Shown: in pieces, positions 60,942 to 64,000 of the stretch | How positions within the stretch are numbered: the stretch's first letter is position 1 | Layout: every line of letters starts with the position of its first letter | Source of the DNA: CAWCDJ01 sp963796485 | GTDB taxonomy: Bacteria; Acidobacteriota; Terriglobia; Bryobacterales; Bryobacteraceae | Direction of reading: 5' to 3' | DNA: 64,000 nucleotides | NCBI GenBank assembly: GCA_963796485.1 | Contig: CAWCLV010000004.1 | Coordinates: 744,001 to 808,000 of the forward strand | Program-made: the position numbers and the translations under genes | Notes under the pieces: model-generated | What the model was told of the DNA's origin: nothing | The model's database searches: none | The model's input: only the letters and a program-made list of their open reading frames with translations

Positions 60942-61685
60942 ATGCGGGCACTGTGTTTTGCAGTTTACAGCGCGATCCTGGTAGCACCCACATTGTGGGG
61001 AAGCACCATTTACAACACCAGTGCGTCGCTTCCGGTCTCGTGGACGGCGAACGGCGGCTCGAATATCACCTATACCCTGACTTCCGGATTGTTGGGCGGC
61101 TTCTCTAGCTACGGCTTCAACAATTCGGTGAGCACCGTTACGGATCCCACCGTATTCACCATGACCTTGGACTACGGTGCACTGGCGGGCCAATCTATAA
61201 GCGCGGCCACAATGAACCTTTCGAGTTCGCTAATCGCCGCGGCAGCACCGACTTACACCGCAAGCTACCAGGGTGTCCTGCATGGGGCCAACCCCGTCTT
61301 TTCGGGCAGCCCGACGGGAGTATTCGTCAGCATCGTCGGCACCCTGAGCGGAACCAAGACCATTAAGCTGACGTCTGCAACGAACTACAATCTTCTGCCG
61401 TTTTTCGCGGCTGATCTGCAGGCAGGAAATTCGTTGAAGATCAGTATTACGCTGGCCGATGTTTTCTCGGCAACGCTCCCGAGCACCTCCGGCTGGTGGT
61501 TAGATACCGCCACCTACACCAGTTTTTCCCAGCGCGTGACCGGTACGTTCTTAGTGTCGAGCAACGTCACACACCATGCTCCGGGAACCCCGGAACCAGC
61601 CACGCTTCTGATCGCGGGCGGCGGGTTGTTATTGCTCTCGGTGTTGGGACGAAAACCGAAAAAGTCTCTACCGACCCAGGGATAA
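60942..61685 (+). CDS. PEP-CTERM sorting domain protein (paralogue 1)
   Basis: This is a 247-residue protein with ATG 60942 after GAGAGG. It has a signal peptide (MRALCFAVYSAILVAPTLWG). The mature domain is beta-rich (TIYNTSASLPVSWTANGGS, TFTMTLDYGALAGQSI, SIVGTLSGTKTIKL, NYNLLPFFAADLQAGNSLKI). The C terminus has PEPATLL, a hydrophobic helix and a basic tail (GRKPKKS). PEP-CTERM proteins are sorted by exosortase (EpsH/XrtA type), usually to the cell surface and exopolysaccharide. No exosortase gene is in the window. It is a close paralogue of the next gene. Confidence 0.88.
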   Translation: MRALCFAVYSAILVAPTLWGSTIYNTSASLPVSWTANGGSNITYTLTSGLLGGFSSYGFNNSVSTVTDPTVFTMTLDYGALAGQSISAATMNLSSSLIAAAAPTYTASYQGVLHGANPVFSGSPTGVFVSIVGTLSGTKTIKLTSATNYNLLPFFAADLQAGNSLKISITLADVFSATLPSTSGWWLDTATYTSFSQRVTGTFLVSSNVTHHAPGTPEPATLLIAGGGLLLLSVLGRKPKKSLPTQG

Positions 61686-61772
61686 TCCGGTACGCGCCCG
61701 CACTTTGACGTCCAAACCCCTCTGCGCAGCCTTGTAGCCACGGTAAACCCAGGGTCTTGTAAGTCCCGGTAC

Positions 61773-61801
61773 TTGAGTTTGCGAGTTCGCTCACATATGC
61801 T
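61773..61801 (+). promoter_or_regulatory. conserved upstream block / possible -35/-10 of PEP-CTERM gene 2
   Basis: TTGAGT (61773-61778), 17 bases, then TATGCT (61796-61801). It shares a 13-base block and the same spacing with the region before paralogue 1. The start codon follows at 61816, close downstream. It is either a promoter or a common operator. Confidence 0.4.
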
Positions 61802-61815
61802 TGTTAAGGACGCGG

Positions 61816-62541
61816 ATGCGACGATTCTGCTTTGCCATATTCGGTGCTTTGATGGTTGCGCCAGCGCTTCTGGCAAGCACGATATACGACACCAGTGCGT
61901 CGGCACCCTTTTCCTACACTGCGAGTGCCACATACCAGGTAGTTTCCAATGGGCAGAGGATTACGAGTCAGGGATTTACCACGGCGACTACTTCAACGGA
62001 TCCGGCCACGCTGACGTTGACGTTGAATTATGGTGCGCTAGCCGGGACCGTTATTTCGAGCGCCACGCTGGATCTTTCCAGAGTATTGAGTGCCGGGTCC
62101 CTGAATACCACGAGGACCCTGAGCCATAGCCTCAACCGCACCCACACGGTCGGAAGCGACCCCGTGTTTTCGTCCGCAGCCACGGGAATTTTCGTTAGCA
62201 TCGTCGGCACCCTCGGCGGAACTCATACCGTGAACCTGGCGAACGCGACCAACTATAACCTGCTGCCATTTTTCCTCAGCGACCTCGAAGCAGGCAATCC
62301 GCTGGTGATCCATTTATCCTTGAGCGACGTTTTCTCGACGACCTCACTGGCGAGCGGCGCGTGGAGGAGCGAGACTGCCACCTATAAGCTGTCGCAACTC
62401 GTGAAAGGAACGTTTTCGGCCTCGACGAGCGTGCTCTACACCCCTGCAATCAGTTCGGCCCCGGAGCCAGCCACACTCCTGCTTTCAGGCGTGGGCTTGG
62501 TTTTACTCTCGATCTGCGGCAAGAAATTCAGAAATAGTTAG
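61816..62541 (+). CDS. PEP-CTERM sorting domain protein (paralogue 2)
   Basis: This is a 241-residue protein. ATG 61816 follows AAGGA and aligns with the start of paralogue 1 (MRRFCFAIFGALMVAPALLA). The mature part repeats the same layout: TIYDTSASAPFSYTASATY, LTLTLNYGALAGTVI, SIVGTLGGTHTVNL, NYNLLPFFLSDLEAGNPLVI. The C terminus is PEPATLLLSGVGLVLLSI with a basic tail (CGKKFRNS). It is a tandem duplicate of the previous gene. It is predicted to be processed by exosortase and exported. Function is unknown. The SDR gene converges nine bases away. Confidence 0.88.
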   Translation: MRRFCFAIFGALMVAPALLASTIYDTSASAPFSYTASATYQVVSNGQRITSQGFTTATTSTDPATLTLTLNYGALAGTVISSATLDLSRVLSAGSLNTTRTLSHSLNRTHTVGSDPVFSSAATGIFVSIVGTLGGTHTVNLANATNYNLLPFFLSDLEAGNPLVIHLSLSDVFSTTSLASGAWRSETATYKLSQLVKGTFSASTSVLYTPAISSAPEPATLLLSGVGLVLLSICGKKFRNS

Positions 62542-62549
62542 TATCCGAG

Positions 62550-63329
62550 TCACAGCCTGCTGCGGGTGTGAGGCGATCTGGCCTCCAGGCGGACGCGTAG
62601 CCGCCACGGCAAACGGGTGACCCAGGATACAAACGCGCGGTACTTCCAGCCTGGGATCACGAACAGTTTGCCGGCGTCGAGCCCCGCAAGAGACGCATCC
62701 ACGACATCGGTAGCGCTCATCCAGAGCCAGCGCGGGATTACACCGCGATCCATCCCGAGCACATCGTGGAATTCGGTATGGGTGAAGCCCGGGCACAGCG
62801 CCTGGACCTTGACGTTTAACCCCTTGCTGCGCAGATCCAGATAGACGCCCTCGGTGAAGGCGTTGATCCAGGACTTGGTGGCGCAATAGCTGACATTCCC
62901 GGGACTGCGCACGAAGGCGGCGACTGAGGAAACATTGATAATCCCGCCCCGGTTGCGCGGGACCATACCTTGGAGCGCGGCATGGGTGAGCCGCAGGATG
63001 GCATCGATGTGCACCCGGTGCATGCGCGCCTGCTCTTCGAAATTCGCCTCGAAGAACCGTCCGCGCGTGCCGAAGCCGGCGTTATTCACCAGCAACTCCA
63101 GGCGCGGTTCCGCCGCGAGGCGCGCGGCAACGCGCTCCAGATCGCCTGGCGAGGCGAGATCGGCGGCCATGGGCTCGGTCTCGACCGCGAGTTCCGCGGC
63201 CATTTTCTCCAGGCGGTCGCGGCGGCGCGCGATGAGCAGCAGGTCGTATCCGCGGGCGGCCAGTTTTTGCGCGAAAGTCGCGCCGATTCCGGCGGAGGCG
63301 CCGGTGATCGCAGCCAGGGGTCTGGGCAT
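62550..63329 (-). CDS. SDR family oxidoreductase
   Basis: This is a 259-residue enzyme with ATG 63329 (MPRPLAAITGAS). It has the classical Rossmann motif TGASAGIGATFA, dinucleotide specificity residues in LLLIARRRDRL (Arg pair suggests NADPH), and NNAGFGTRG. The catalytic set is Ser in INVSSVAAF and YCATK (Tyr and Lys). The C-terminal helix is basic and may touch membrane. The subgroup resembles fatty-acyl or hydroxysteroid dehydrogenases (DltE/YqjQ-like). It reduces or oxidises an alcohol/carbonyl. It diverges from the SLBB gene with 52 bases between. Confidence 0.9.
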   Translation of the reverse strand: MPRPLAAITGASAGIGATFAQKLAARGYDLLLIARRRDRLEKMAAELAVETEPMAADLASPGDLERVAARLAAEPRLELLVNNAGFGTRGRFFEANFEEQARMHRVHIDAILRLTHAALQGMVPRNRGGIINVSSVAAFVRSPGNVSYCATKSWINAFTEGVYLDLRSKGLNVKVQALCPGFTHTEFHDVLGMDRGVIPRWLWMSATDVVDASLAGLDAGKLFVIPGWKYRAFVSWVTRLPWRLRVRLEARSPHTRSRL

Positions 63330-63381
63330 GGCGCGATTGTAGCGCTCCGGCCCCCGGCAGTACACTGCTATCCTCTAATTT

Positions 63382-64000
63382 ATGCTTAGTGAGAAATTGC
63401 GCGAATTCGGGGTGGTGGGCGCCGGCGGGGCCGGGTTCCCCACCTACGTGAAGGCGCAATCTCAAATCGAATTCCTGATCGCCAACGGCGCCGAGTGCGA
63501 GCCGCTGATCCACAAGGACGCGGAACTCATGAAGCATTTTCCCGCGGAGATCCTGGCCGGCATGGGACTCATGATGGACGCCACCTGCGCGAAGCAGGGA
63601 AAGTTCGGCGTTAAGAGCAAGAATGCGGAGTCGATCGAAGCGCTCGAGCACGAACTCCGCGACAGCCGGATCGAATTCGTAAAGCTGGGCGATTTTTACC
63701 CCTCGGGCGACGAGTACGAACTGGTGTACACGGCCACTGGGCGGCTGATTCCGCCGGCGGGGATCCCGCTCAACGTGGGTTGCGTGGTGAGCAACGTCGA
63801 GACGCTCTACAACGTGAGCCTGGCCGAACAGGGCAAACCGGTGACGGAGAAGTTCCTTTCGGTTTGCGGGGCGGTCGCCGAGGCGAAATCCTTCTGGGCC
63901 CCTGTGGGGACGCCCTTTCGCGACCTGATCGCGATGGCCGGCGGCGCCACGGCGGCGGATTTCGGCGTGTTCATCAGCGGCATCATGATGGGGACGCTTA
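63382..64000 (+). CDS. SLBB-domain, RnfC/PduS-like electron-transfer protein (5' part)
   Basis: The gene opens at ATG 63382 and runs off the window. MLSEKLREFGVVGAGGAGFP is the NADH/FMN-site start of complex I 51-kDa-type/RnfC proteins. NGAECEPLIHKDAELMK follows, then a beta region (FYPSGDEYELVYTATGRLIP) that begins the Rossmann-like part, and SNVETLYNVSLA is the conserved second block. Fe-S cysteines would lie beyond the window. PduS (cobalamin reductase) and PrdC are close relatives. It is probably a cytoplasmic flavin-linked electron carrier. Partner genes are outside the window. Confidence 0.82.
   Translation, partial: MLSEKLREFGVVGAGGAGFPTYVKAQSQIEFLIANGAECEPLIHKDAELMKHFPAEILAGMGLMMDATCAKQGKFGVKSKNAESIEALEHELRDSRIEFVKLGDFYPSGDEYELVYTATGRLIPPAGIPLNVGCVVSNVETLYNVSLAEQGKPVTEKFLSVCGAVAEAKSFWAPVGTPFRDLIAMAGGATAADFGVFISGIMMGTL

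Overview
The window looks like a chromosomal segment from a soil Acidobacteriota, most likely the Bryobacterales / 'Candidatus Solibacter' group. The base composition is GC-rich. There are three TIGR03435 (soil-associated) proteins and a VWFA-related acidobacterial-domain protein. There are also an Oar-like carboxypeptidase-regulatory/TonB receptor, two PEP-CTERM proteins and several large secreted proteins of unknown function. No plasmid, phage or rRNA signal is visible. The species cannot be fixed from the sequence alone.

Layout. 1-5.85 kb: secreted or hypothetical proteins, a decayed serine resolvase, a short direct repeat and tRNA-Pro(TGG), which together look like an eroded integration region. 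5.9-12.2 kb: two tandem Fes/IroE-like esterases, an OmpA-like protein, a hybrid PAS histidine kinase and a DUF3500 protein. 12.3-16.9 kb: a plus-strand sugar-acid cassette (ACS-family MFS permease, KDPG/KHG aldolase, RraA-type aldolase, full-length transketolase). 17-23.8 kb: a minus-strand unit of the TonB receptor and the VWFA protein behind two TIGR03435 proteins. 23.8-28.3 kb: a MetE-like zinc methyltransferase and a GT2-GT39 pair whose junction carries a 32-bp tandem duplication. 28.4-32.3 kb: an IS21 istA scrap, a third TIGR03435 protein, an NTF2-like protein, a REP-associated (RAYT) transposase with inverted-repeat borders, and Hsp15. 32.4-41.3 kb: an MdtABC-TolC-type RND efflux operon. 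41.3-47.2 kb: a tightly overlapping minus-strand operon of two M16 proteases (one active, one lacking HxxEH), a secreted protein related to the C-terminal module of the inactive one, and two methyltransferases. 47.3-52.2 kb: PilZ protein, CCA-adding enzyme, XerD, a TPR protein and small proteins. 52.2-54.4 kb: two HtrA-like proteases and a LuxR regulator with a degenerate receiver. 54.6-55.6 kb: an exact-register 12-bp minisatellite of 80 units. 55.6-60.8 kb: a LolCDE/MacB-like ABC exporter operon whose two distal genes each carry a frameshift. 60.9-64 kb: two PEP-CTERM paralogues, an SDR oxidoreductase and the start of an SLBB/RnfC-like protein.

How genes work together. The clearest functional units are the sugar-acid uptake and aldol-cleavage cassette, the tripartite RND pump, the M16 protease operon, and the ABC exporter with a LolA-like carrier and an outer-membrane barrel. 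The most unusual DNA features are the 80-unit minisatellite, the duplication that keeps two glycosyltransferases from being one open frame, and the RAYT unit with a copied internal segment. Several mobile-element relics and frameshifted genes indicate ongoing decay, although some single-base shifts could be assembly errors.
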